Source: Hymenolepis diminuta (lineage: Eukaryota; Platyhelminthes; Cestoda; Cyclophyllidea; Hymenolepididae). From it: a stretch of DNA of 64,000 nucleotides. Positions within the stretch are counted from its first letter, which is position 1. Each line of letters starts with the position of its first letter. This document shows, one piece after another, positions 22,922-36,184 of this stretch. Both the position numbers and the translations under genes were made by a program. The notes below the pieces were generated by a model. That model searched no databases. It was given only the letters and a program-made list of their open reading frames with translations, and had not been told where the DNA came from. The stretch covers positions 231,450 to 295,449 of the forward strand of contig CAADRB010000060.1 of the NCBI GenBank assembly GCA_900708905.1. The letters are read 5' to 3'.

Positions 22922-24976
22922 TTAATTACGAATCTTTGCTCTGCACAACCTCTTCTCGACTTCATCCAATTGATCATTAACCTAAAAGTAGGAACAAGGA
23001 GATTAACAAGGATCAATATTAAATGTACCCCTGAAGTAAATAGGGACGACAAACCTCACGCAACTTCTCCAAATGGAGCATAAAGTATTCCGAATAGCGC
23101 CTATCGGCCTTCATATCTGCAATGTGAATCATATCACCATCAACGTAGAAGTCCGTATCACAACGAAGTTGAAGTGTGCCTTCAAGACTTCCACAAGTAC
23201 CTTCTGTACAAGTCAGATTCTTCAACTGATGTTTGAAACACATTAACAGAGAATGCACAGCTTCCTCATTCTACAATAACCGTGTCAGTTCATACTCAGA
23301 ATTTTTAGAATATAAGCAGTGACTTACTTCATTCAAAAAGTGGCTCAGTTTTTCAACAGGAAGGGAAGTGTAGAGCTTGAGGAAAGATCGCAAACGGAGT
23401 AGGTCAATTCTGTGATTGTCAAGCTCATATCGGAAGATAGCCCCTTGGTGACGTTGGGCGTCAAGGGCATAAGTGGTACGCTCAGTTGCCATGGGATCAG
23501 GATTGATGAACCGCGGACATCCAAGATCGAAACATTGAGTGAATTCATCCCTATTTCTACAACAAAATAGGGCGCCGAATTCAAGCTACTGAATCTGGAT
23601 TTAAGTAGATGAGCAAGTCATAAGAACCCTTACGTTCCTTCCATGCGATTGAGACTTTCAGAGAATTTTTCCTTGAGCTGTTGTTCTAAGGATTGATCAA
23701 TAGGAACGGGATTAATGGTAATACAGATGGCTAGAAGACTAGTCATTTGATCAGCTTGTTTAGTGACATAATCTCTCAAATCACTACGCTGGGGCAAGCA
23801 TGGAGATACCCGATTCAAGTAGGTTAGAGTATGAGTGAAGGTTCGAATGGCATCTTGATATCGACGCAACATGAGATAAGCGAAACCAACATAGTAACCG
23901 GTTGTGATATGACAAGTTGGGACTTCATGATACATCTCCTGTTGTCTCAATTGAACAGGCTCTAACATTTTCAAGGCCGTAAAGTAGTCTCCAAGGAGAC
24001 AATGAACGCGACATAGGCCTACAAGACTGAAAAATCCCAACATCTTGTAGAGGTCATGCGAGCCAAAAGGACCGGCAACTTCTTTCGGATCACCTGTAAT
24101 TCACCAAAACCGTGCTGCATTAACATTGGAGTAGAAAAATTAATATAGTCATTATAGAGGTGTATAGACATACGTCTCATGGCGTAGTAATTCAACTGCA
24201 AGTTAATGTTCGACTTCTCCACAAGTTGGAAAAGAATATTGAGAACACCATGGATACTCCAAGTTTTTGGATTCAAACGCATAAAGGCATCGTCCTCCGG
24301 TTTTCGCTTAAGCTTATTTCGATAAGTTGCGAACTTTTGGAATTGATAGATAAATTCATCAATTATGTCCCAAAGCCATTGAATTGGAAGAGCAAGCTTA
24401 ACGGGAGTCTTTGGTTCTAATTAAAAACAGAAAGAAACACAAATCACTATAATAATTTGAAAAGAAGTTTATTTAATAATGTAATATAGGACACTTACTC
24501 AACAAGGCTTCGAAAAAAGAACAATAATTAAGATATGATTGATGGGCATCCTCCATATCAGGAAAAGCAGTTACTCGAGCGTACAAATGACGATAGTAGA
24601 GTTCATTATATAACGTCATGAAGATGGTGTCTAATATAACTATATTTATTGTTAATGCTGGTTACCTTTGTTGCATAATGGTGCAATATAATCAACCGCA
24701 GGCCAACGAGTGCTTTTGAAATACTGATCCGTAAGTTTTGGAAATCTAAGAGAGTGAAACAAACACAAAATTAATTACCTAACCCAGTAGTCGTTTTCAA
24801 TCTCCTTAGAGTCGTTAGTCTTGACGTGTTTATAAAAAGACTTAATAAAACTTTTCACGTCGTCGCTTAAATTTTTATAGGTGTCATCTCGACCTTTAGA
24901 AGAACTAGCGTCTCCAGCCTAAGAAATACGTAAGGTCAACTTTCACACATACCTTAATATCCCGTGTACTAGCCAT
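22922..24976 (-). CDS. EIF3L: Eukaryotic translation initiation factor 3 subunit L
   Basis: Subunit of the eIF3 complex that organises the 43S preinitiation complex in the cytoplasm. Nine exons on the minus strand: 24953-24976, 24779-24918, 24666-24745, 24499-24630, 24174-24416, 23634-24093, 23328-23556, 23055-23270 and 22922-22981. They give 527 residues (human 564), with all phases consistent. Introns in order are 34, 33, 35, 82, 80, 77, 57 and 73 bp. Conserved blocks: NELYYRHLYARV, IQWLWDIIDEFIYQFQ, the VEKSNINLQL segment, DLYKMLGFFSLVGL, YYVGFAYLMLRRYQDAIRTF and the PCI-domain part RSFLKLYTSLPVEKL followed by DFYVDGDMIHIADMK. The C-terminal tail is short and basic. The start ATG encodes MASTRDIK and is separated from the second exon by a 34-bp intron. 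The N-terminal extension is shorter than in vertebrates. The gene shares its 5' region with SAP18. Confidence 0.96.
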
Positions 24977-25292
24977 TTGACTAAGTTGGAATGATGCGCA
25001 TGCCTCGGTGAAAACACTAAACAAAACTGAATGTTTTGTTATTTATTTCAAGATTTAATTAGAAAAATAAAATTAAATAATAACAACAACTGTAAATAAT
25101 TTTAATATTATTTATAAACATTTGAGTGTATTTAAATATGTGTATCACGGCCAAAACGAATATTGCAATAAGATTTTGATTTAAATTTTATAAATCAGTG
25201 CGAAATTATAATAATTCTAAATTTTAATCTTAAATGCGCATGTTGTTTATTCCGTTCGTTGTAGTTTCATCATATTCAAGTTTTCGATCCTG
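24977..25292. promoter_or_regulatory. Shared divergent promoter region of EIF3L and SAP18
   Basis: The two start codons are 316 bp apart on opposite strands, so both promoters and both 5' UTRs must fit in this AT-rich interval. I see no convincing TATA box tied to either gene. The CATATTCAAG region close to the SAP18 start and TGATGCGCATGC near EIF3L are the least AT-rich parts. Co-regulation is an inference. Confidence 0.55.
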
Positions 25293-26907
25293 ATGGTATT
25301 GGGTGAAAGAAGTGATGGTCGAATAGACAGGGAAAAGACATGCCCCTTACTACTTCGAATATTCATTAACCAAATTTATCATAACAGAATTAAAGAATAC
25401 TCTCATAAATCGTTTCCTTCAAATGAATTAAGAGCGTATACTTGGTATGATTTTAGCATGATATAATTCCATATTTAGGCTGGACGCTACTCTACTTGAA
25501 TTATCCGACCTTATCAAATCAGTGCATACAGATGCACAAAAGGCGGGTACTGTCTTTGAATTCGCTATCGTCTCTCCTGATCCAGATAAACCATTTTACC
25601 GAATGCGTAATATTGGCAGCATATGCTCGGGTTTCCCAGCTGATTCGGACAAGATTATGCTGAAGGTTAGTACACCTTTTCCAAACTTCGTGTTTTATTA
25701 TTTTCCTCGAGGACTATTTCTTATGTGTCAGGTTCCTTTGTAGACTATTCGCGTCGAAATTATGCTCTTTCGAATACTTCTCTTTGTTAGAGGAGTAGCA
25801 TTCTGGAATGTCTTGAAACTCTAGATGCTAACATTGTACATTTCGACATGCCATTCATTGTACGTGAAACAAATGATGGAAGGGGAAGATGGTTTATGGA
25901 CCCATTTTATATGTTCGGCTTTTCAGGTTTAGATGTTATCCCTCTAACTCATTGCAATATTTCCCTCACGAAAGATAAAATGGTAGTAGGATTGTTCAGT
26001 TAGGTGTAAGTAATGGAGTAGAGTCAATGTAAATATTCAGGAACCTATAAGAACACGTTGCAATCGTAGAAAAATTCGTTGTGCATCGAGGTTTTCCGGT
26101 TAAGTTTATATTTTCTTGGGTATAGATCGATCTCCCTGATCCACGTTACAATACTTATGAGCTAGCGCGTAGTTTTCTTTTATTTGATCCGGTTACACGA
26201 AGAGGAGGAGTACAGTAATTTTGGGAATTTTAATATTGAAACCAAGATTTTTATACGGCTTTATATACTTGCCGTCCTGTTCCTTGGGATTCTTTAGAGC
26301 TTTTGGTTTGCGCTTAGCATTCAGGGCAAGGGAATGTAGATGTTGGTTTTCCAGACGGAGGCTTTTTATTTATTAGCATTTTCATGCATTTTAAATTCAT
26401 TTTGATGCAAAAGAAAGCATGCACTCGAATTGGCAAAATTTAAAAGATTGAATGGCACAGTAACTGCCATCTTTTGGTATAAGTTAGCAACTCTTTTTCT
26501 ACGAGCCTGGGTAACTAGCCTCCATGACTTTACCCTGAGTAAGTAATGTTTGATTTCTGTTACTAACGTTTAGCCTTTATGCATTGCAGAATTCAGTGAT
26601 ATTGACTCTTGCCATTTATTTTCATTTACTTCAAAAAGTGACTGTTACTTTTACATTTGTGGCTTGATTTTTATAGGATTGCACTTTTCGCATTGGTGAC
26701 ATGCTTGATGTTTCGATTACGCCACCCCCGACGAATCCGTCAATGCCAGTTAACGCCATGGCAACCTCAGTAAACAAACGCCGTCGAAACGAGGAACCTG
26801 TTGGAGCACCCCAGCAATCTTCTCGGAGAATGGGTGGTGGTGGAGGTAGAGATAGATTTCATCCCTATGGCAACAACAACTCACGTCAACGACGAAATTT
26901 CATGTAG
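25293..26907 (+). CDS. SAP18: Histone deacetylase complex subunit SAP18
   Basis: SAP18 works in Sin3-HDAC repression and in the ASAP/PSAP complexes tied to splicing and exon junctions in the nucleus. Exons 25293-25444, 25479-25665 and 26677-26907 give 189 residues (human 153). Introns are 34 bp and 1,011 bp. Conserved landmarks: RIDREKTCPLLLRIF, NELRAYTWLDATLLELSDL, GTVFEFAIV, IGSICSG and FRIGDMLDVSITPPP. These form the ubiquitin-like beta-grasp fold that binds Acinus/Pinin RNPS1 partners. After the fold, about 60 extra residues follow: a basic KRRR stretch, a glycine run, and an arginine-rich end (RQRRNFM), absent from vertebrate SAP18. The start gives a short N-terminus but keeps the DREKTCP block. 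Confidence 0.93.
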
Positions 26908-27034
26908 GTGGAGTTTTGGATGTTGGGAGATTGCATACGGAAGATTGTATCGGTTGTTAGGTTCCAACTTTTGTATAAATTGCTGATGAGGCGGGTGTTT
27001 ACAATGTATATATTATTCGCGTGTATGCATTTGA

Positions 27035-27040
27035 AATAAA
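27035..27040 (+). terminator. Poly(A) signal AATAAA of SAP18
   Basis: AATAAA 127 bp downstream of the SAP18 stop, followed by T-rich sequence from 27050. Confidence 0.55.
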
Positions 27041-27271
27041 AGGATGATTTTAATTTGTCATTTTTATTTTATCTTGTAATTGCGGCTTCAATACAATGAT
27101 AGTTGAGTATACTTTTGATCATTCTTCGTCTAGAAGTATATTTTTTAGAATTATGGTTCGTTTTTACTACAGTTAATTAAGGAAATAATGGCTACTCAAA
27201 ACTTGAAAGTGACTTTCGCTTAAGACAGGGGATTTACCGTAATCGAAACTGGAAGTGATGTCTTTGGGTAT

Positions 27272-27350
27272 TTTAGCCATGACGGCCTGGTCAGACCGAA
27301 GACCTCTTGGGCGCCTTGATCAAGCAGCCTTAGCCATGACTATATAAGCG
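27272..27350 (+). repeat. Diverged dispersed repeat, copy 2 (pair with 1530-1610)
   Basis: Carries the same ordered blocks as 1530-1610, starting CCATGACGGCCTGGTCAGACC and ending CAGCCTTAGCCATGAC. Weak similarity seems to extend about 35 bp upstream (GAA..TG..AGTGATGTC). Confidence 0.45.
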
Positions 27351-27889
27351 TTCTTAATTTGCCTTCGAATCTGAACAGAAATCAAAGGGCCGTTTTAGAA
27401 TGTCATCCTTACCGCTGACATCAGATTCAGTGTGGGCTCTTTAAGGGGGAGTTTGAAGTAGCAGTAGCATGTGTTCTTCGGCCTGAGGAGAGAAGAAATC
27501 GTTATTCCGATTCCAGTGGACTAAATCCCCTTCTCCAAAACTATTTCCCTTCTGCTATGTATATACGTATAAAAGGAATAGAGGATTCAGTTCATGAAAA
27601 TTTAGGAATCCGGTCTAGATAACTGGAAATACGGGATTTTTGAAACCCATATCAACGACCACTATGACCTCTATACGCTTGTCTTTAAAAGGATCTGTTC
27701 GGATTGGGACAATAGACAATTATGTAAAAATTATAATTGTCAACTGCTAGTATTTATTACATTTGGTGGGTGGCAAAGATATTTCTACCTTCCATAGTGT
27801 TTAACAGAGAGGGATGGTTTTAAGGGGATAGATAGTGCCTAAAGCACGGTTCCTCGAGCTTTGCTATAGGCGTAAAATTTTTGTGTAGG

Positions 27890-28145
27890 AAGATTCTTCT
27901 ATGCTACCACAGTGGTGGGAAACCTGGTTTTAGCCGATGTGATATATCTGCCCACTAAATATCGCTAGGCAACGGTTTACTCAGATTCATTGAGATAAGA
28001 GAGGAGTTCGGTTGCTCCAAGGTACTTTATTGACCAATCAAAAGGCCTTGTATATGAATACTAGTTGTCTTCATTTTACTAATCTTTGAAAATCTAAACA
28101 CCGCTGAATTTAAAATTATTTTCGCCCCAAATAACTGTTAAGCTG
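27890..28145 (+). repeat. Diverged three-copy dispersed repeat, copy 1
   Basis: Shares with 46780-47040 the core GTGATATATCTGCCCACTAA, the CGCTAGGCAACGGTTTACT step, and further on TATGAATAC, GTCTTCAT and CACCGCTG; the distal blocks are also in 57265-57500. Many differences, no open frame, family unknown. Confidence 0.5.
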
Positions 28146-31100
28146 TCAGAAGTTATGTGCGAACAGGTATCGATAATGAAGAACGACTTGAAGACAATCT
28201 GGGGCAATTGATAATCTCGAGACAAAATAGAAAACTACAGCTACAAGCTTTATTTTATCGCCACAACATATGGCCTGGTTACAGATGACTCAACTCGAAA
28301 GATGGAGAAGGCAATGCTATAGTCACCATAAGACAATTTATTGATTTTTCAAAAACAATTCAATTTGTGGGTCAACTCACTATCAAACTGATGACACTTG
28401 TCCAGATTGACCGCCAAGGTGTGGGCTAGCATTTGATAAGACTGATGGGCGACTCGGGGTGTACCTGAGACAATTGCTCATCCTTGAGCTATGTTTGTCG
28501 GCGTCCTGTCAATTAAGGTAATAAGTCATGAGATTGTATTTATAGTGGTCCTCTTTTCATAAAATGGATGCCGTAGCAATGACTTTAAACCGATTTCTTA
28601 GGTAATGAGTAACAAAGTTAATCACATTCACCTCTGGATAATGCAGTAAGAGATCCATTCAAATAGAGCATAACAATTAATTTATGAGCCGAAACCAGTT
28701 TAAGAAATTATATCGCTATGATTAACATAGCCTAGTCGTATTTCAATGTATATTTTCGATTTTGTTATTGGCCCCCTTCTTCGATAAATAAACAACTACC
28801 TTTATTTTCTGAGCAGTATTAAACAGGTTATGCAACCGTTGTAGTAACTTGAAAATACTGATATTTAACTTCAAAGGTGGCATCTTGATGACTAAGTGAC
28901 CAATAAACGAAAAGCAATTGAATACGTCTTAGGGTGCAAAAGTATGTAGCATGTCAAGTAGTTATCACTCAGGATGTTAAAAGGGGAAATATTATATTTT
29001 TCAAATCGATATGAGTTTCAAGCAGGAATCATAATAAAATGACAATCAACAGTCATCAAGCTACATTTTAAGAGATCACGATAGTGCGAAGCGGGAATGA
29101 GCTCAGGAACAAACTTGGAAACTAATGATCACAAGTAGGCAACCTTGTGAAGACATTACCGATTAGACATCTGTAACAGCGCTCCAAGATTACTCAAATG
29201 TATGTACAAAATAGTTGAGGAAGCCGCATTCCTACTACCTCACTTGATTTATTCCACACATGGTTTCTCCCATAGTTATCAATTAGTTTCTGTGAGGATG
29301 TCAGTAGGAGGCGGAGCAGAACCTAAATGAAGATTTTTCAATTTTCTCAAATAAAACCTTTTAATCAGACTGTTCTTTATGTTTGATTACTGTTCTACAA
29401 TGCTCATAGCTGTGAAGGGTCACTCCTCGTATTTGATGCGGGCCTTGGAACCGATAAGAGTTTTATAATTAGAATTTAAAAAGAATTTTTGAAATTAGGA
29501 CATAGAATATGTCCTAGAAAATTCCTAGTGTTCATGAGTTGTCTGTTTAAATTGTGTTTGAAACAGATCCCCAAAAAATGGCTCTTTTTCCCTAATTTAA
29601 TAGAAGTTTTCAGGAAAGTTTCAGTCTTTTGACTTTGTGGAGCTATGGGGCTGGCACATTAGCGGCCTGGAAAGACATCTCAGGATTAGGGACACTTAGC
29701 AGTAGGGAACTCCAACCATGTTTCAGAATACTTGATGATTATACTGCAGTATGATGACTAACCAGGTAGCTCACTGTGCCGAATTAAATTCAACTCACTT
29801 CCCTTGTTTTATTACTCTCTATCTACTTCATTCCTGTAGACTTCGTTTTCCCCATATTGATTTTGTATTAATTATAAATCTTGACAGAACGGTCTTTATT
29901 CATCATCCCTCGTGTGACTGTCCATGTTCTGTTTGCGTTTCCCATCTATACGTCAGCCTTGTATGCGTGCGTTGTATTCGCATTCGTACTGGAAACAGGA
30001 ACTTCTTTCTATTCGCTTTATAAGGAATCACATGAGTGTATGAAATCCTGCATACGAATTCTGTGTGCATGTAGTCCCAGCTTATAATACATGCATTCTG
30101 ATAGTACCATCAATTCACTCTTTTGTTTTGTTACAGTTCAATACATTTTTTGTGTTATTCAATTCCCTGGAGTTATATTCCGTTGTTTGGGTACTGTGTA
30201 AATTTCAAGACTACTGCTATTTGAGTAATTAGTGGGGGGTGGGGAGATCCTATATACTCCTATCCACCCCTGATCACCCACCAATTTCCTGTATATTCTT
30301 AATAAAAATGAGGAGAATTCACAGCTTAAGTCGCAAGTCTTCTATCTCCAAAATATCGTAACCAAAGTAATTCCCCAGGGCTCACAAATTTCCGCATGCC
30401 GTTATATATGGACTGATGTGCCGTTATATTAGAGACCGAATTCTATGATTCGTATATTAGTGAACGCAGTTTGTTGTAATATGATTAATTCACTTTCTAT
30501 AATCTGTTCGGCATGTTATTCACCAAGAAGAAACGTGGAATCTACTTTTTAAAACTTGATATTAAATATGGAATAAAAATGACAGTCAACAACTCGTTTT
30601 AACCCAAATCATATATGAAGAACATTTCTAGGATATATGGTTTACAATATGAGGTGAAAATACTTGAGTCTACTTCGATTTGAGTCAAACGAACCATGGC
30701 ATAGTAACAATTTGTCTAGCTGAATTTCAGCAGTTTTAATTGTCTTTGTTTGGCAAGCAGTATCCTTTAAAATAATGAAAGTTTGAGATCTGTGACTGAC
30801 ATTAAGAATCCACAAATATACACTTTTCTTCACTTTGACCTGATTCAGGCTATCTGAAACTGATGGCGAGAAAAACAACTCTGTGTCAACAACAAGCCCA
30901 AGCCATGAATCACACTACTACTGAGCAATTGGAAGTAGGTTGGACCAGCAGCACAAATTTTTGACCGGATTGACTTTATTGAATGACTAATTTAGTAAAG
31001 TAGTGGTGTAGTTGTAGCTTTTGAGGAGTTGAAGTTAACTATTTTATTCACCATATTCTCTCGTCTTGGAATCTCTGGTTTTCACAAGCTGCTCTATCCA

Positions 31101-31408
31101 TATGGTTGGATATTTCCCCAAATTATTGTCAAACCGTTGGCTTTAGGGATTTTGATTAAACAACTTGTTTCTTTCACGACTGTATGATTCTTTATGACCT
31201 CTTTTGCCACAGTATTGACACGAATATTGTTTGAATGAACAAAAATGAGCAAAATATCATTAACTGCGAAATCAGCAAGCAGATAGAGGTCTGCGGGATG
31301 GACAAATGTCGGTTTGGTTGAATCCGATGGGCAATGACAATTGTATAAATGCTAAAATTTGATTTGGTTGTGGTCTATTTTAATATAAAATACTGCATCT
31401 CTCTTCAG
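28146..31408. other. No gene recognised
   Basis: AT-rich, with short random open frames only. I found no splice-bounded protein-like exon that I would defend on either strand. Confidence 0.4.
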
Positions 31409-33898
31409 ATTCTCCATGCGATGGCACTCGCCATTGACAATGATTTTGTTTCGGAGGTTAGATGGAATATCACCGTTTTGCATCAATTTGAAGGAGAAAC
31501 AGCTAAAGGAGTCATTTCAGTTCGTTATTGGGAATATATCAGAAAGTCCACTCCACCAAATTCACTGCTAAATCGGTTTGGGAAATTTTTCCAGTTTTCA
31601 ACTGAACATCGGTATCTCAAATTAAATATGATGTCTATTCTCCAAAGTAATTTGGTAATAGTTTGACAGCTTCATTGAATTCCAAGTTCGTAGGGCTTTT
31701 GGTCCCATTAACAGTTGCAATCAACTCGCACAATGGTATTTAAACATTTCCTTTCATCAGAGACATTTATTATCTCTATTCATTTTTCGAAGATAAAAAC
31801 ATTTTCAGCACCGAGGTAGAAATCGCTAATTTGTTGAAAAAGGACACCCATCGATGAAATAACACTTTTCATCGTTAGTGTCTCGGTTATTTTTGCTCAA
31901 GTCTTCTCAAAATTTTCCTACCACTGTTAGAAAGGGGTTGGTTGTCGAAATTTTTGATAACGTTGAATTGATTGAGGAGTCTTTTGATCGTTTTGGAGGC
32001 TTTTGCCGTTAGTTCGTAGATGACCGCTTTGCCACCCCTGCAAAGCAAGATTCTTCTACTCTGGTGATGGGCTAGAAGATCTGGTTTCTACCGCTATGGC
32101 TACAACTGACTTCTTCATGTTTTCTAGTTCGCTTCAATGTAATGATATGAGAAATGCTTTTGGTAAGAGCGAAATTGTAGGCCGTTTTAAGTTCACGGCA
32201 CAAAAAAGTTTATTTCCTAATTAATTAGCTAGAATTCATCAATAAACAGCTCTTCTGTGTTAAAATATCTTAGATGACTATGAGTAACTTCTGTTGATTA
32301 AAGACAGAGCTAAATTTATCAAGATTGTATTACCTGCCACTCATTCAAACCAATTTGTCTGTGAGTTGCAGATTCCTTTGACGGGGAATCACGCAGGAAT
32401 CAAGGAATCAAAATTTGAACTTTGTAATATAACAACATAAAATACTGAACTGCACAAATTATGTAAAAATTGACAAAATATTGATTTCTGATTTTAATTT
32501 CTGCAAGATTAAATTGATGCTATTAGCATTCTGTACTTCTGCTATTCTCACCAGTAGCACAAAATTTCGTTTTGACTAAATTCATTATGAAGGATCAATA
32601 AATTCTCCGAATTTCTGAGAAACCTAATTAGAGAAAATCCATTAATATTTTAGTAAGCGTTATATTATCAGTCTTATTATTAGATGGTTCTTTAAAACTC
32701 CAGCATACTTGACCTCAATTTATAAAAACCATGGTCTACTGACGTCTATATTCGCGAACATTAAAGAAGCATATCGAACATCTCGAAGGGGGAGTGATAG
32801 ACTTGAATGACGGATGGAAAGCACACTAGAACGAAGTTTCAGTGGCAAATTTGAAGTTGGTAATACAGTCTTCATTTCAACAATTGATAGGCTGCTTTCT
32901 TCTTGAAAACCCATTTGTTGATAATTAAACACGCCTCCTCAATCTATGTGGTACTGATGTTCTGCCGACAGAAGGCCGAATTGGAATTTGTTCAACTTTG
33001 GCTTATTTACAGGGAGTTATTCCTTTGTGAAGTGCAAGAGGCAAATGTATACATTTAATATTCAATACGTAATACGAATAAATAAATCTTGGTATAAAAC
33101 CGTACGAACGTTGTGGTTCTCCCATCCAATAGGATCAGTTAATTAGTAAATTTATTGGAAAACTGATATTAATAATAATACAATTTATATGAACAGGTAT
33201 TCAAATATTTTTTCTTTTATTATTTGATTGTCTAAAATAAAAGAAACATGAGAATCTAACCGCTACTGATTCTGAAATTTCAATGAGAACCTGAGCAACG
33301 GCCACTTTCATTATCTTTCGGCATTCAATTTTCCTGTTCGCTAATGTTGGCCTCAATTCCAGTTGAATCAGAATCTCTAAGTGTTATAACGTAATCAACT
33401 AGGAGTTCTGGTAGTTATCTCGCAGAGCCAACAATCTAGAAAACTCGATAATGTAGCAACTCAACACAGAAGCCAACAACCCGCGACACAGCACAAGACG
33501 CGTTATAGTCAACAAACTCTCTCTCAATCGGTATCGGCTTAAACAAATAAGTATAATTATCATTTGTCTTTAATCGGTGGGGAAATGAAGAAAGAAATTA
33601 CATTCTCATTCATAGAAGAAATATTGGGAATGGAGGAAAATAACTATCACTTCTTCTAACACTAAGACATCCAATTTTTCATTTTCTAAAATCATTAAAA
33701 AGTCATCATTTCAATAATCGAAATCATATTAATTGACCTGATCGTATTATAAAGCTGACCTTCATTCGGTATTTCTTGGGCATCGGCGAAGGTAGTATTC
33801 GTGCGTTGAAAAGATCTTCCGGACAGCTTTCCGGTCAAGATAATCCACATTCCACGATGGCTGATTGTGCGTCTGAAGGTGAAGGTTGTGCTGAATGA
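31409..33898 (+). CDS. Candidate multi-exon gene of unknown function (partial exon set)
   Basis: Not recognised. Candidate exons: 31409-31456 (16 codons, ILHAMALAIDNDFVSE, acceptor CTCTCTTCAG, donor GTTAGA); 31931-32007 (KGLVVEIFDNVELIEESF..., acceptor CCTACCACTGTTAG, donor GTTAGT); 32046-32162 (RFFYSGDGLEDLVSTAMA..., donor GTAAGA); and a possible last exon 33755-33898 ending with an acidic CASEGEGCAE tail and TGA. The second and third join in phase across a 38-bp intron, the size class seen in EIF3L. Only one frame is compatible at that join. Other exons must exist, since 31456 and 31931 do not join in phase and the last exon has a poor acceptor. No domain identified. Confidence 0.3.
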
Positions 33899-36184
33899 CG
33901 AGGGTAGTTGATGGGATAGGCTTGATCATGATAATTCACGGAAGTTGGCACTACCCCACAAGTCGACACCATGACTCACGGAGAAGTGCATTAAATTTTC
34001 TGAGAACCATACAATCCAGGCGTAATTTTCTCTTTTTAAATTATCTTCTACATTTTGAATAGTCACATGCGTTATATAAAGGATGTTATAAAAATGACTC
34101 CTAGAAGTCTAATTTTGACTGGTTAAGTCATTTAAAATATCTATTGGTCTTACTGTCATAATTGATTAAATTTCAGTGGACATAGGTACTTATACATAGT
34201 ACATTGGATCTACATGATTATTAAATCGGAATATGAAATTCGATAATTTCCACTGAAAATGAGAAACAGCTTAGGGCCTGTTATATCAAAATCTATTTCG
34301 AAGGGAAAAGGAAAGACAAGAATAGTGGTGATCCTTAAGTAGGACGTCATTATAAGTTTATTTTTCGAATATGAATGACATCGGAGGAGAAGGTAGAATT
34401 TTAACACAAAAAGCGAAGAAAATTCAAGTGTTCTCAGAGCCGTCAAAGTCAGAGCACCTAATTAAAGCTTTCCACTACTACCAGAATGTCGCTGCACTAT
34501 GCTGCTACTGTGTACCTGGGATGCTTCAACATCTAACCATTTCATTCCATTAATTTGTCAATCTCATTACGCTTCAATTCAGAAGACCAAAGAACAACTT
34601 CTTTGTTGTTACTTCTACCCAATTGTGGTACAAAAACGGCTGTGTTCGAGGGGCCCATTTCACGTTGAGCACTCATAAACGAACGAGGAATTTCTATGAC
34701 ACACTATGTAAGACAGTACACGAAATACTTATCTATTAGAGGGACCAAATCAAGTATGATGAGTGACACTTCAAGAGAATATATCTCTTTGCCCACTGCA
34801 ACTAGGAAATGGCAACTATATTAATGTAACCAGTCTGCTTCCGTTCGTCGATTACCTGTTTCAAATTTCAAGTGAAAGAGGAGAGAATCCGAAGTAAAGT
34901 GTATGGAATAAGAATTTGAATAAATCTGAAAGCCCAAACTGATCACGATATCAGACCTAGTATTTAAAAAAGTTTCAAGAGCGGATAAATGTATTGGAAA
35001 TTTTAGTCACTTATCGCTTATTAGTGGTATACGAATGTAACAGTACCAAAACAAAATAATAGAATTCTTGAAAATTGACTGCAACAGAAAATGTACAGAA
35101 CACAAGAAATGCCCAGAGAATGTTTCGATGACACTTTCCAACAGAGGATTAATTACACACTTCATAGGGGGATACAATAGTACGAACGTCAACCTATGTG
35201 GTAAGGCCAACGAGATGCTTGAGATAATATGTTAGTCAGTAACAAATAGTACCAAGGGTCTGAGCAAATGGGGTTAATCGAAGCGCAGTCTGATTAGTTC
35301 CCTATTGAGATGCATCACGATGCAAGCAGATGTGAAAGGACGGATTGTCTTTAAGAAATAGGAAAAATGATAATAATGACCCAGAGGCATAAAATTTATA
35401 ATGGGCAAGAGGAGGTGGACATCTTGCCTTGATGACCACAAAGCCCACCTTGATGGAGCGGCAGGAAGTTGATAATATGTTCTGATCTGGTCAATTGCCA
35501 AACTGACCACATGAGTTCCCCATTGGTCAACGCTGCATGCAGGCGTGTGTACTTCCGTTTGTCTAGTTAGGTTGAGAGCCTACTTCTAACCAAGGGCCAT
35601 GTAATGAAATAGTTTGTATCGACTAGTAATAACACATAAACGAATAAAATTTTGCAAGAGAGACGCATGTAACAATAGTCGGCAATTGGTAACCGATTTA
35701 CCAGATGGAAACTGGAAATTGGAGTTGAATTAGGAGTCGAACTATGTGATGGTGAAATCTGTGTCGTAGAAAATAAGATAACTCATAGAATAGAAATGGA
35801 AAAGAACTTGAAAATGGGTAAAAGGTAATGGGGAATTCCAGTGGGCGTTTATGGGCAAAAGCTTGGCGATTACAATGATTGCAATGTGTTGTGTCCTACG
35901 ACGGTTTGAGTATCCTCTGGTGCTTGTTGGACATGCGATTTATGTATAGCGGTAAGCTTCTGCCTACTAATGACGATTCCCACTTTTGGTGAGTTGTTTA
36001 AAAACAAACCTAACCACTCAATCATTTACAGCTCATGAAAATTTCGTTTGTACTTTATTTCATTTTCGGCATAGGAATATATACCCTTCAACATTTTCCG
36101 ATATCAAACATCTGGAAATAAAAATCAAGTTATGTATGAAATAAAATTAATAGTGATGGAAGGTTCTTTTATTAGTTTTGACAG
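33899..36184. other. No gene recognised
   Basis: AT-rich sequence. I found no exon, element or repeat that I can support. Confidence 0.4.

Noticed and set aside
24160..24420. 86-codon + strand open frame
   Set aside because: Antisense shadow of EIF3L exon 5.
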